Shown: positions 51,529 to 59,527 of the stretch, one piece after another
Layout: the number at the start of each line of letters is the position of its first letter
Position numbering within the stretch: position 1 is the first letter of the stretch
NCBI GenBank assembly: GCA_963757185.1
Contig: CAVWQI010000009.1
Span: forward strand, 186,001 to 250,000
Origin: JAQBQB01 sp963757185
GTDB lineage: Bacteria > Gemmatimonadota > Gemmatimonadetes > Gemmatimonadales > Gemmatimonadaceae
DNA length: 64,000 nucleotides
Reading direction: 5' to 3'
The notes under the pieces: model-generated
Told to the model about the DNA's origin: nothing
What the model saw: the letters and a program-made list of their open reading frames with translations, nothing else
Database searches by the model: none
Program-made: the position numbers and the translations under genes

Positions 51529-53037
51529 ATGCCGACTCGCGCCGGAGCACTCCACGCTTTCGCGTTGTCGATCAACTTCGCATTCGCGCTGACGCTCGTC
51601 GCAACCGGCGCGCACGCGCAGCAGAGCGGAATCCCGTCGAGCGCGAGTCTCTCCGCGTCGAAAGGCTGGACCGCGGCCGAAGACCATCAGCAGATGATGG
51701 AGCAGCTCGGAATCAAAGCGTTGCGGCCCGGTCCGAGCGGCAACGAGCAGGATGCAAATCACGCGAACTACGACGAAACCAAGGCGAACCCGTTCCCCAA
51801 CCTGCCCGATCTCCTGACGCTCAAGAATGGGCGCAAGGCGACGAGCCCCGCGCTCTGGACTCGCCGGCGCGCGGAACTGGTGGAGGACTTCGAGCGCGAA
51901 GTGTACGGCCGCGTTCCGAAGAACGTGCCGCGCGTGACGTGGAGTGTCGTCTCGACCGACACCGGGACGATCGCAGGACGACGCGTGCTCGGCAAACAGC
52001 TCAGCGGCCACGTCGACAACTCCGCGTTCCCGGACATCACCGTCGACATTCCAGCGACGCTCGTCGTGCCGGCCGACGCGAAGGGTCGTGTGCCCGTGAT
52101 GATCATGTTCCGGCCCGGAAATCTCGACCAAGCCTTGGGTCGACCGACTCCACCGCCGGCGAACCGCCCCGCGTTCACCTTCCCGCCGCCGCCGCCGGGA
52201 AGCGACGCACCGGCGACGGAACAGCTCATCCTGGACGGCTGGGGATTCGTGTTTCTGAGTCCAACGGCCGTTCAGGCGGACAACGGCGCCGGACTGACGA
52301 AGGGAATCATCGGTCTAGCGAACAAAGGTCAGCCGAGGAAGCCGGACGATTGGGGAGCGCTGCGCGCGTGGGGTTGGGGCGCGTCGCGCGTCCTGGACTA
52401 TCTCCAAACGGACAACGCCGTCGACGCGGCCAAAGTCGGCGTCGAAGGCGTGTCGCGCTACGGAAAGGCGGCGCTGGTCGCGATGGCGTTCGACGAGCGA
52501 TTCGCGCTCGTGCTGATCGGATCGTCCGGCGAAGGGGGCGCGAAGCTCAACCGCCGCAATTGGGGCGAAGCGGTCGAGAGTCTCACCGGCACCGGCGAGT
52601 ATCACTGGATGGCCGGCAACTTCCTCAAGTACGGCGCATCCGAGTCGAACTTCGGCAGCAAGAACGCCGGCGACCTTCCCGTGGACTCGCACGAGCTGAT
52701 CGCACTCTGCGCCCCGCGTCTGACGTTCGTCAGCTACGGCGTGCCCGAGCGCGGCGACGCGAAGTGGCTCGACCACCAAGGCAGCTACATGGCCGCGGTC
52801 GCTGCGCAGCCCGCTTTCCGACTGCTCGGCGCCAAGACGCTCGGCGTGTCCGACGACTATATGAAGGAGAGAATGCCGCCGGTGAACGTCGGCCTGCTCG
52901 ACGGACAGCTTGCATGGCGCCAGCACGACGGCGGACACACGGACGCGCCGAACTGGAAGTACTTCCTGTCGTGGGCGGACTTCAACTTCGGGCGACGATA
53001 TACACCAGCGCCGGCGGTTCAGAGCGAGAAGCGCTGA
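51529..53037 (+). CDS. secreted CE15-type glucuronoyl esterase
   Basis: A 502-residue protein with a signal peptide (FALSINFAFALTLVATGAHA, cleaved near AQQ). The core shows the CE15 nucleophile motif GVSRYGKAALVAMAFDERFA (Ser 309), RFALVLIGSSGEGGAKLNRR with the acidic residue, and a late His region RQHDGGHTDAPNWKYFLSWA. The Pro-rich insertion TPPPANRPAFTFPPPPPGSD (~207-225) is a bacterial-type loop. Family enzymes cleave ester bonds between lignin alcohols and glucuronoxylan. A periplasmic or extracellular role in plant-polymer breakdown is expected. The gene stands alone, with the hybrid kinase upstream. Confidence 0.88.
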   Translation: MPTRAGALHAFALSINFAFALTLVATGAHAQQSGIPSSASLSASKGWTAAEDHQQMMEQLGIKALRPGPSGNEQDANHANYDETKANPFPNLPDLLTLKNGRKATSPALWTRRRAELVEDFEREVYGRVPKNVPRVTWSVVSTDTGTIAGRRVLGKQLSGHVDNSAFPDITVDIPATLVVPADAKGRVPVMIMFRPGNLDQALGRPTPPPANRPAFTFPPPPPGSDAPATEQLILDGWGFVFLSPTAVQADNGAGLTKGIIGLANKGQPRKPDDWGALRAWGWGASRVLDYLQTDNAVDAAKVGVEGVSRYGKAALVAMAFDERFALVLIGSSGEGGAKLNRRNWGEAVESLTGTGEYHWMAGNFLKYGASESNFGSKNAGDLPVDSHELIALCAPRLTFVSYGVPERGDAKWLDHQGSYMAAVAAQPAFRLLGAKTLGVSDDYMKERMPPVNVGLLDGQLAWRQHDGGHTDAPNWKYFLSWADFNFGRRYTPAPAVQSEKR

Positions 53038-53150
53038 CTGACGAACGGCGCTGACTTAGAGAGGGCGCCAACTTAGAAACGACGCCGACTTCCGACGGCG
53101 CGAACGGCGCTGGCTTCCAAACGACGCAACTGAAAGCGGCGCGAGCCGAC
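53033..53150 (+). repeat. degenerate short repeats after the CE15 gene
   Basis: Four related units built around a CGGCGCTGACTTAGA-like core (also CGCCAACTTAGAAAC, CGCCGACTTCCGA, CGGCGCTGGCTTCCAAAC) occur in 118 bases between the CE15 stop and the convergent secreted-protein gene. No coding potential was seen. The origin is unclear. Confidence 0.4.
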
Positions 53151-53211
53151 GTTTGTCGCCCGCGCCGCCGCAGTTCACGCCTCGTGGGGTTAGTTGCCCA
53201 CTCTTGAAGCT

Positions 53212-53886
53212 CTATGGACCGAGATACAGGACGTGCACGTACGTCCCGGTTCGGGCGTTGTATGCCAAGTAATAGCCCGGGTGATCCGGATCGTCGTACA
53301 ACACGATGTCGTCGGTGTCCCAGAGCCAGTCGCTGACGTAGGTGTAGTCAGCCGGCGCGACGCTGAAGAAGAAGCCGTTGAAGCCGAATCGCTGCGGACT
53401 GCCGCCGCCGAGGCGATAGATGTGGGTCGCGCCGATGATTCCCGGGAAGTGTCCGTGTTCCCACGGACGATCGAGGTGATAGCTGGCGTCGTTCCGGCCG
53501 GTCTCGTGCCCGACCCAGCGGCCTCCTTCGACCTCGACGTGCGGCATGTTGGGATGTCCCGGCCGCTGCTCGATGACTCGCGGCGGCGGCTGAGGCGCGG
53601 GACGCCCCGGAGTCGCGGCGACGGGAGGACGCTGTACCGGGCGAGCCGCCTGCTGCGTCGGACGAGCCGGTGCCGGCGGCGGTCCGTGCTGCGGAATGTA
53701 TCCGCCGCCGACGGGCGGCATCGTGTGCGGCTGCTGCGGCGGCGGTGCGCCTCGGCCAGGTTGTGGCTGGCCGCGCTGTGGCTGGCCACGCTGCGGCTGG
53801 CCACGCTGCGGCTGACCGCCCTGGGCCTGGAGCGAAGCCGCAATCAACGTGGACGCGGCGAGAACCGCTATTGCTTTCCCTTTCAT
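53212..53886 (-). CDS. secreted Pro/Gln-rich protein with QPQRG repeats
   Basis: 224 residues with a signal peptide (MKGKAIAVLAASTLIAASLQ, cleaved near AQG). Four to five QPQRG pentamers follow directly (residues ~24-45), encoded by 15-base DNA repeats. A Pro-rich spacer (PPPAPARPTQQAARPVQRPP) leads to an ordered C-terminal domain: VEVEGGRWVGHETGRNDASY with HLDRPWEHGHF, then FFFSVAPADYTYVSDWLWDT and VLYDDPDHPGYYLAYNARTG. The latter resembles small surface proteins with His and Trp conserved, no named family. The neighbouring 84-residue lipoprotein is downstream of nothing but in the same orientation, 36 bases upstream. Role unknown; possibly a cell-surface matrix component. Confidence 0.8.
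   Translation of the reverse strand: MKGKAIAVLAASTLIAASLQAQGGQPQRGQPQRGQPQRGQPQPGRGAPPPQQPHTMPPVGGGYIPQHGPPPAPARPTQQAARPVQRPPVAATPGRPAPQPPPRVIEQRPGHPNMPHVEVEGGRWVGHETGRNDASYHLDRPWEHGHFPGIIGATHIYRLGGGSPQRFGFNGFFFSVAPADYTYVSDWLWDTDDIVLYDDPDHPGYYLAYNARTGTYVHVLYLGP
53761..53820 (-). repeat. four tandem 15-base repeats coding QPQRG
   Basis: Four 15-base units in register (53761-53775, 53776-53790, 53791-53805 and 53806-53820) with one to three differences each. They encode the QPQRG pentamers of the secreted protein. Copy number could vary between strains by slippage. Confidence 0.8.
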
Positions 53887-53922
53887 ATATGCCTCTTGGC
53901 GTATGCCTTGGCGCGAATGCGC

Positions 53923-54177
53923 TTATCGGTCGGGATGGTCGTGCCGCCAGCGCCAGAATTCACGCTGTTCGTCCTCGCGACGCGTCTTGAACTCGATGTG
54001 TTGCAGCTGCCGCTCGGCTTCCCACCGCCGATACGCGGCGTCTTCGCGCGAGTCCCACCGATGAGTGTCCGCGTACACGGGGTCGTAGTAGCTCGGACGC
54101 ATACATCCGGTGATCGTAGCGACGGACGCGGCGAGGAAGAGCGCGGGCAAGCCGCGCGAGAGAATTCGAGATCTCAT
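53923..54177 (-). CDS. small lipoprotein
   Basis: 84 residues from the ATG at 54177; a GTG at 54207 would add ten residues. Signal with lipobox: LFLAASVATITGC, and Cys is followed by MRPSYYDP. The mature region is short, rich in Arg/Glu/Trp (RWDSREDAAYRRWEAERQLQ then HIEFKTRREDEQREFWRWRH) and probably helical. The gene precedes the QPQRG protein gene by 36 bases in the same direction and probably shares its transcript. No function recognised. Confidence 0.7.
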   Translation of the reverse strand: MRSRILSRGLPALFLAASVATITGCMRPSYYDPVYADTHRWDSREDAAYRRWEAERQLQHIEFKTRREDEQREFWRWRHDHPDR

Positions 54178-54321
54178 CGTTTGCAATGAGCGTTGAACGG
54201 AGGCCACGGGTGGGGTGTGGCGATCCGAGTATTGATGAGCTCAATAGGCAAACGGCGTGCGGGCTCGGCGTGAGACCGCGCTAAGATCTCACAATGAAGA
54301 GAGGCGGGGGCGTGTCCGACG

Positions 54322-56694
54322 CTATTGTACCGCCATCGCCAGATGCAGCCGGTCTTCCGGCTTGATGTAGTGCTCGGCGTTCTTCGCGTCTTCGCCTTGG
54401 TCGAGCTGAACCCAGTTCACGACACCGTTGAACTCTCGGCGATCGTAGTCCTTGGTGACCGGCGATCCGAATTCGGTGCCGATGTCGCAGGTCTCGTCGG
54501 CCGAGAAGAGTTGCGGCTCGGTGTGTTCGATGCGCCCTTCGCCGTCCGGCTTGCCGTCGAGGTACAACGTCAGCTTGCCGCCCTTGGCCGGGCCCCCGCC
54601 GTCGTACGCGAACTCGACGCGCACCTGGTGTCGGCCTTCGGGGAGCCGGGTCTTGCCCTCGACCATGAACTCCTCGAGGCCGAAGAAGTTGTAGCAGTGC
54701 TTCGCCTTGCCGCCCTTGGCGTAGAGGCTCCATCCGCCGGTGATGCCGCCCAAGGCGATGATGACGCCCTCGGCGTCCTCCTTCGGCACGACGATGTCCG
54801 CCGTCACCGCGTACGACTTGTTGTGAAGGTTCAGGATCGAGCTCTCGGTGAGCCGGCCCATGCCGCCGAAGAGAAGTTGGCGGCTCCCCTTCACGAGCTG
54901 CGGCCGACCCGCCGAATCCGAGTTGAAGCGCTCCATCCCGCGATCGTCGAGCGGCAGGACGTTGTACTTCGTCGCTTCGATGAGCCACAGGCGCTGAAGG
55001 TGAGCGAGCTTGTCCGGTTGCTCCTTCGCCAGGTCGCGCGCCTGCGACCAGTCCTTCGTCGTATCGTAGAGCTCCCAGCAGTCGGCATCGAACGACGGAA
55101 GCTTCGCCGTCGCGGGAAGCCACGGGGTCCGGTGCTTCGTCACGGCCGTCCAACCCTTGTGGTAGATGCCCCGATTGCAGAACATCTCGAAGTACTGCGT
55201 CTCGTGACGCTCGGTGGCCTTTGCGTCGTTGAATGAGTATATCATACTGACGCCTTCGATCGGACGTTGCAGGACGCCGTCGACGATCGTCGGCTGCGGA
55301 AGGCGCGCGGCTTCCAGTATTGTCGGCGCCACGTCGATCACGTGGTGGAACTGAGACCGGACTTCGCCGTTGGCTTCGATCCCGTGCGGCCAGTGCACGA
55401 TCGTGCCGTTGCGCGTGCCGCCCCAATGCGACGCCACCTGCTTGGTCCACTGGTACGGTGTGTCCATGGCGTGCGCCCAGCCCACCGCGTAATGGTTGTA
55501 CGCCTCGGGGCCGCCGAACTTGTCGAGCCGCGACGCCATGTACTCCTCGGTCTCGAGCTGGCCGAACCCCGTCAGCGTGATCATCTCGTTGAACGTGCCC
55601 TGCAGCGATCCCTCCGCCGAGGCTCCGTTGTCGCCGATGATCACGTAGATCAACGTGTCGTTCAGAATGTCCAGATCCTGAAGCGCGTCGACGAGCAACC
55701 CGACGTGGTGGTCGGTGTGCTCCAGAAAGCCGGCGTAGATCTCCATCTGCCGCGCGAGCACCGGCTTCATGGCGGGCGTGACCGTGTCCCACCCGGGTAG
55801 CTCCGCCGGACGCTTCGTGAGCTCACAATCCTCGGGAATGACGCCGAGCTTCTTCTGCCGGGCAAAAATTTCCTCGCGGAGCTTGTCCCACCCTTGATCG
55901 AACTTGCCCTTGTACTTGTCGGCCCATTCCTTCGGAACGTGATGCGGCGCGTGCGTCGCGCCAGGCGCGTAGTAGATGAAGAACGGCTTGTCGGGAGTGA
56001 GCGATTTCTGTTGGCGAATCCACTTCACCGCCTTCTCCGTCATGTCGGTCGTGAAGTGGTAGCCCTCTTCGGGCGTCTTCTTTTGCTCGACCGGCGTCGT
56101 GCCTTCGAAGATGGCCGGGTAGTACTGATTCGTTTCGCCGCCGATGAAGCCGTAGAAGTACTCGAAGCCGCCGCCGCCGCTCGGCCAGTGCTCGAACGGA
56201 CCGACGGGGCTCGTCTCCCACACGGGGACCTCGTGGCATTTGCCGAACTGCGCCGTCGAGTAGCCGTTCAGCTTGAGCACCTCGGCGAGCGGCGCGCAGG
56301 TGTTGGGGCGAATAGAGTTCTGCCCCGGCGCCGACGTCGCCAGCTCGGTGATGGCACCCATGCCGACCGTGTGATGGTTGCGTCCGGCTAGTAGCGCAGC
56401 GCGTGTCGGAGAGCAGAGCGCCGTCGTATGAAAACGATTGTATTTGAGTCCCTCGGCGGCGAGCTTCTCGAACGTCGGCGTCTGGCACGGACCGCCGAAC
56501 GCGCTCGACGCGCCGAATCCCACGTCGTCGATGAGTACGACGAGCACGTTCGGCGCGCCGGCGGGCGGACGCAGCGGTACGATCGGCGGGTATTTCGTGT
56601 CGGGGTCTTTCGCATCGTACGTCGTGAGCCCCGGCGGGGTGACGTCGGGAATGGGCAGCACGTCGCGCGTGCGCGTGTCGTTGACGCTCGTCAT
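54322..56694 (-). CDS. arylsulfatase (formylglycine-dependent)
   Basis: A 790-residue sulfatase without a signal peptide. VLVVLIDDVGFGASSAFGGP gives the first metal ligands (D-D), and CSPTRAALLAGRNHHTVGMG contains the CxPxR motif in which Cys 94 is converted to formylglycine. VIIGDNGASAEGSLQGTFNE provides the second ligand group D-N. The C-terminal third (~600-790) is an extra beta-sandwich (LLFGGMGRLTESSILNLHNK then KLTLYLDGKPDGEGRIEHTE). The layout matches bacterial arylsulfatases of the large type. Activation needs a formylglycine-generating enzyme elsewhere. It is followed, 172 bases away at its 5' side, by the VOC gene in the same direction; a terminator separates them. Confidence 0.93.
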   Translation of the reverse strand: MTSVNDTRTRDVLPIPDVTPPGLTTYDAKDPDTKYPPIVPLRPPAGAPNVLVVLIDDVGFGASSAFGGPCQTPTFEKLAAEGLKYNRFHTTALCSPTRAALLAGRNHHTVGMGAITELATSAPGQNSIRPNTCAPLAEVLKLNGYSTAQFGKCHEVPVWETSPVGPFEHWPSGGGGFEYFYGFIGGETNQYYPAIFEGTTPVEQKKTPEEGYHFTTDMTEKAVKWIRQQKSLTPDKPFFIYYAPGATHAPHHVPKEWADKYKGKFDQGWDKLREEIFARQKKLGVIPEDCELTKRPAELPGWDTVTPAMKPVLARQMEIYAGFLEHTDHHVGLLVDALQDLDILNDTLIYVIIGDNGASAEGSLQGTFNEMITLTGFGQLETEEYMASRLDKFGGPEAYNHYAVGWAHAMDTPYQWTKQVASHWGGTRNGTIVHWPHGIEANGEVRSQFHHVIDVAPTILEAARLPQPTIVDGVLQRPIEGVSMIYSFNDAKATERHETQYFEMFCNRGIYHKGWTAVTKHRTPWLPATAKLPSFDADCWELYDTTKDWSQARDLAKEQPDKLAHLQRLWLIEATKYNVLPLDDRGMERFNSDSAGRPQLVKGSRQLLFGGMGRLTESSILNLHNKSYAVTADIVVPKEDAEGVIIALGGITGGWSLYAKGGKAKHCYNFFGLEEFMVEGKTRLPEGRHQVRVEFAYDGGGPAKGGKLTLYLDGKPDGEGRIEHTEPQLFSADETCDIGTEFGSPVTKDYDRREFNGVVNWVQLDQGEDAKNAEHYIKPEDRLHLAMAVQ

Positions 56695-56792
56695 TGGTTG
56701 CGCTCCACTTCGCTTGTTTGTCAGGGCCTGATCTGCGCCAGCGGATCATCGGCCAACGAGCGAGCGGAGACGATTGGACGGAAGTCCAATGC

Positions 56793-56833
56793 AAAAAACG
56801 ACGGCGCGAGCGATTGTCTCGCTCGCGCCGTCG
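56793..56833 (-). terminator. intrinsic terminator after the VOC gene
   Basis: A perfect 14-bp GC-rich stem (56799-56812 paired with 56820-56833) with a 7-base loop. On the minus strand it is followed by six T residues (56793-56798). It lies 34 bases after the VOC gene stop, so it ends that transcript and isolates the sulfatase gene. Confidence 0.93.
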
Positions 56834-56866
56834 CACTCTTGGGCTGTCGCGCCCAGCCGTTCGCCC

Positions 56867-58162
56867 TTATCCGGGGCCCGTCTTCATATCCGCCGAGATC
56901 TTCGCGCTGAATTGCAGGTCGTAGTTGTTCGGCGTGCGCGTGTGGAAGCTCTTGTAGTTCGCGGTGTGGATGTCGTGCTCCAACGGCGGCGACGACGCGA
57001 TCGCGCCGGTGTCGACGCGCGCCGAGAGGCCGCGTTTGCACATCTCCTCCCACATCTTGTCGGCGTCGAACGGAGAGACGCCGAACGAGATGTGGTTCAT
57101 CACGGCGCGGCGCTGCGCGGGCATGACGAAGCCGGGTGCGAGAGCGTTGCCGGTGGTCCCGCTGCGAATGAGCAGCCCGCCGATCTCCTTGGAGATCTGC
57201 GTCTCGTTCTGGCTGCCTTCGTCGCCCAAGCCCTTCCAACCGATCAGCGCCTCATAGAACGCGACCGTTTCCTTGTAGCTCGTGCACTGGTACGAGATGT
57301 GGTCGAGGTACATCGTCTTCCAACCCGTCGGCTCGAACGGCAGCGCGGCGTTGAGCTTTCCGGTCGCGGGTCCCTTTCGGCGATTCTTCTTGTTGCCGTT
57401 GGTGAGCCAAACGTCCATGCCGTCCGGATCCTTCACGTGGAAGCTGCGGAAGTCGTCACCGGTGTGATCGGCGATGGGATCGAGGCCGCGCGCCTTGAGC
57501 GCGGCTTCGACCTTGTTCGTGTCCCACGGCTCTATGCCCCAAGCGAACCCGTCCCAGAGCGCGCCGCCGCCGTCGACACCGGCAACCTTCGGCGTCGTGC
57601 ACGCGGCCATGTGGCTCGGATCGTCGCGGGGCCCAGCGCCGCCGCCTCGGCCACCAGCGCCACCGCCCCCTCCACCACCACCGCCGCCGCCGCCCCGGCC
57701 GCCCGTCGTGTCACCTGCCTGGCGAGCTCCACCGCCACCGCCGCCCCCTCCACCGCCGCGACCACCCTGGCCGCGCGCGGGTGGGGTGTAGCCGCCGCGG
57801 ATCTTCACGCCGCCCCAGTCACCGATGTCCATGTAGATCTCGTTCCCATCGTTGCTGCGGACCTTCCAGCCGAGGAACGCGGCGTAGAACGCGGCTTCTT
57901 TCTCCGCGTCGGTGACGCGCATGTTGAAGTGGTCGAGGAGGACGGTCTTGAATCCCGTCGGCTCGAACGGCGCCTTGAAAGGCGTCTTGTTGCAGGCGGC
58001 GGTCGTGTCGCTGGTGCGGCCGGCGCACTGCCCCTGGGCAAAGGCGCGCGCGAGCGGCACGAACGGCGCCGCCACGGCAACCAGGCCAAGGGTCTGAAAG
58101 AGCTGGCGTCGCGAAATCGTGCCGCGATCGAACTCGTCGAACAAGCGAGTGGGGTCGTCCAC
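56867..58162 (-). CDS. Tat-exported VOC/glyoxalase-fold protein with Gly-rich insertion
   Basis: 431 residues from the GTG at 58162, which has an AGGAG ribosome site nine bases upstream; a longer frame to 58252 overlaps the tag promoter region. The N-terminus contains a twin-arginine signal ISRRQLFQTLGLVAVAAPFV (R18-R19). Two VOC modules follow: one at ~55-260 (FKTVLLDHFNMRVTDAEKEA, SFHVKDPDGMDVWLTNG), interrupted at ~120-175 by a Gly/Arg-rich low-complexity stretch, and one at ~285-431 (MYLDHISYQCTSYKETVAFY, VMNHISFGVSPFDADKMWEE). VOC proteins include dioxygenases and glyoxalases; the substrate is unknown. The gene is divergent from tag (88 bases) and ends in a strong terminator. Confidence 0.87.
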   Translation of the reverse strand: MDDPTRLFDEFDRGTISRRQLFQTLGLVAVAAPFVPLARAFAQGQCAGRTSDTTAACNKTPFKAPFEPTGFKTVLLDHFNMRVTDAEKEAAFYAAFLGWKVRSNDGNEIYMDIGDWGGVKIRGGYTPPARGQGGRGGGGGGGGGGARQAGDTTGGRGGGGGGGGGGGGAGGRGGGAGPRDDPSHMAACTTPKVAGVDGGGALWDGFAWGIEPWDTNKVEAALKARGLDPIADHTGDDFRSFHVKDPDGMDVWLTNGNKKNRRKGPATGKLNAALPFEPTGWKTMYLDHISYQCTSYKETVAFYEALIGWKGLGDEGSQNETQISKEIGGLLIRSGTTGNALAPGFVMPAQRRAVMNHISFGVSPFDADKMWEEMCKRGLSARVDTGAIASSPPLEHDIHTANYKSFHTRTPNNYDLQFSAKISADMKTGPG

Positions 58163-58250
58163 CGGAAGCTCCTGCGAGATTTCGGGTGAAGTGGGGTTAC
58201 CCGGGACAGCAGACAATGGAGCGAAGTCCACTGCCGAGCAAGGGAGTGAC

Positions 58251-58817
58251 ATGGCGGTTCTTCACCGATGTACGTGGGCCGAAGGCGATGCGCTGATGCG
58301 CGCTTACCACGACGAGGAATGGGGGGTCCCGGTGAGGGACTCCCGCCTCTTGTGGGAGATGCTGATGCTCGAGGGGTTCCAGGCCGGGCTGGCGTGGATC
58401 ACCGTCCTGCGAAAGCGACCGGCCTTTCGAAAGGCGTTCGCCGGCTTCGAGCCGGAAAAAGTCGCTCGCTTCGGGACGCGAGACGTCGCCCGCCTCATGG
58501 CCGACGAAGGGATCATCCGCGCGCGGGCGAAAATCGACGCCACGATTCGCGGCGCGCAGATCTACGGCGAGATGATGGAGCGTGGCGAGCGGTTCATCGA
58601 CTTCTGTTGGTCGTTCACCGGCGGCAAGGTCGTAAAGGGCAACGGTCGCACGGTGCCTTCGTCGTCACCCCTCTCCGAGCGAATCTCGAAGGAGATGAAG
58701 CGGCGCGGGTTCAAGTTCGTCGGCCCGACGATCGTCTACGCATGGATGCAGGCAGTGGGGATCGTGAACGACCACTCGGCCCGCTGCTTCCGGCGCGCTC
58801 AAGTGAAGAATCTCTGA
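58251..58817 (+). CDS. tag: DNA-3-methyladenine glycosylase I
   Basis: 188 residues from the ATG at 58251, which is preceded by an AGGGAG ribosome site; the upstream frame is a shadow. Tag signatures are visible: HRCTWAEGDALMRAYHDEEW (Cys and His zinc ligands), WEMLMLEGFQAGLAWITVLR with the catalytic Glu, FIDFCWSFTGG and YAWMQAVGIVNDHSARCFRR with the second His/Cys pair. The enzyme removes 3-methyladenine and 3-methylguanine from alkylated DNA. The length (about 187) is typical. It converges on the YceH gene 15 bases away. Confidence 0.95.
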   Translation: MAVLHRCTWAEGDALMRAYHDEEWGVPVRDSRLLWEMLMLEGFQAGLAWITVLRKRPAFRKAFAGFEPEKVARFGTRDVARLMADEGIIRARAKIDATIRGAQIYGEMMERGERFIDFCWSFTGGKVVKGNGRTVPSSSPLSERISKEMKRRGFKFVGPTIVYAWMQAVGIVNDHSARCFRRAQVKNL

Positions 58818-58832
58818 CCCGGATAGCCCAGC

Positions 58833-59486
58833 TCATTGGAGCAGACGCTTGAGCTCGGCCACTTCCTCCCGCAGATCAGCCACCTCGCTACGTAGCGACT
58901 CGACCGTCCGCTCGAGACCCTCGAGTCGATCCGGATCGTCGCGAACTTTGGCCGCAGCCGGAGCGGGTGCAGCTGATGCGACGACCGTGACTTCGCCGGA
59001 CAGCAAGTGCGCGAACCGCGCCTCCTTCTGGCCCGGCTGCCGCTCGAGACGAGTCACGAGTGGAGACGGCGTCCGGGCGATCAACCGGTTGAGCGTCGCT
59101 TCGACGTCTTCGAGGCTCGGAAACTCGAACAGACGCCCGCCCCGCGTACGAATCTCGCCGACCGTCTGCGGCCCGCGCAGCATGAGCACGCACATGGCCG
59201 CGACCTCGGGACGATCCAGATCGAGTGCGTCGCCCATCAGGTGCATGTACTTCATCACGCGCGCATCGGCTCGCTGGATGCTGCGCACGAGGGAGTATTT
59301 GCGGAGCCGGTCCACGGCCGCCTTGACCGTCGCATCGTCGTACTCCACGACAGGATCACGATTCGACACCTGATTGCACGCGTTCGTCAGCGCGTTGAGC
59401 GAGAGCGGATAGTTCTCGGGCGTCGTCAGCTCTTTCTCGGCCAGCGAGCCGAGAACGCGGACGTCGGCGTCGTTGAGTAGTTCCAT
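58833..59486 (-). CDS. yceH: YceH family protein (DUF480)
   Basis: 217 residues from the ATG at 59486; upstream in-frame sequence is not family-like. Signatures of DUF480 are VLGSLAEKELTTPENYPLSL, NALTNACNQVSNRDPVVEYD and MCVLMLRGPQTVGEIRTRGG followed by RLFEFPSLEDVEATLNRL. These form two winged-helix domains. The C-terminus LERTVESLRSEVADLREEVA is a coiled coil. The biochemical role is unknown; the protein is widely conserved in GC-rich bacteria. It converges with tag. Confidence 0.92.
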   Translation of the reverse strand: MELLNDADVRVLGSLAEKELTTPENYPLSLNALTNACNQVSNRDPVVEYDDATVKAAVDRLRKYSLVRSIQRADARVMKYMHLMGDALDLDRPEVAAMCVLMLRGPQTVGEIRTRGGRLFEFPSLEDVEATLNRLIARTPSPLVTRLERQPGQKEARFAHLLSGEVTVVASAAPAPAAAKVRDDPDRLEGLERTVESLRSEVADLREEVAELKRLLQ

Positions 59487-59527
59487 GGACGGAGCAGGCC
59501 GCGGACGATCCTCGCGCGGCCTACTTG

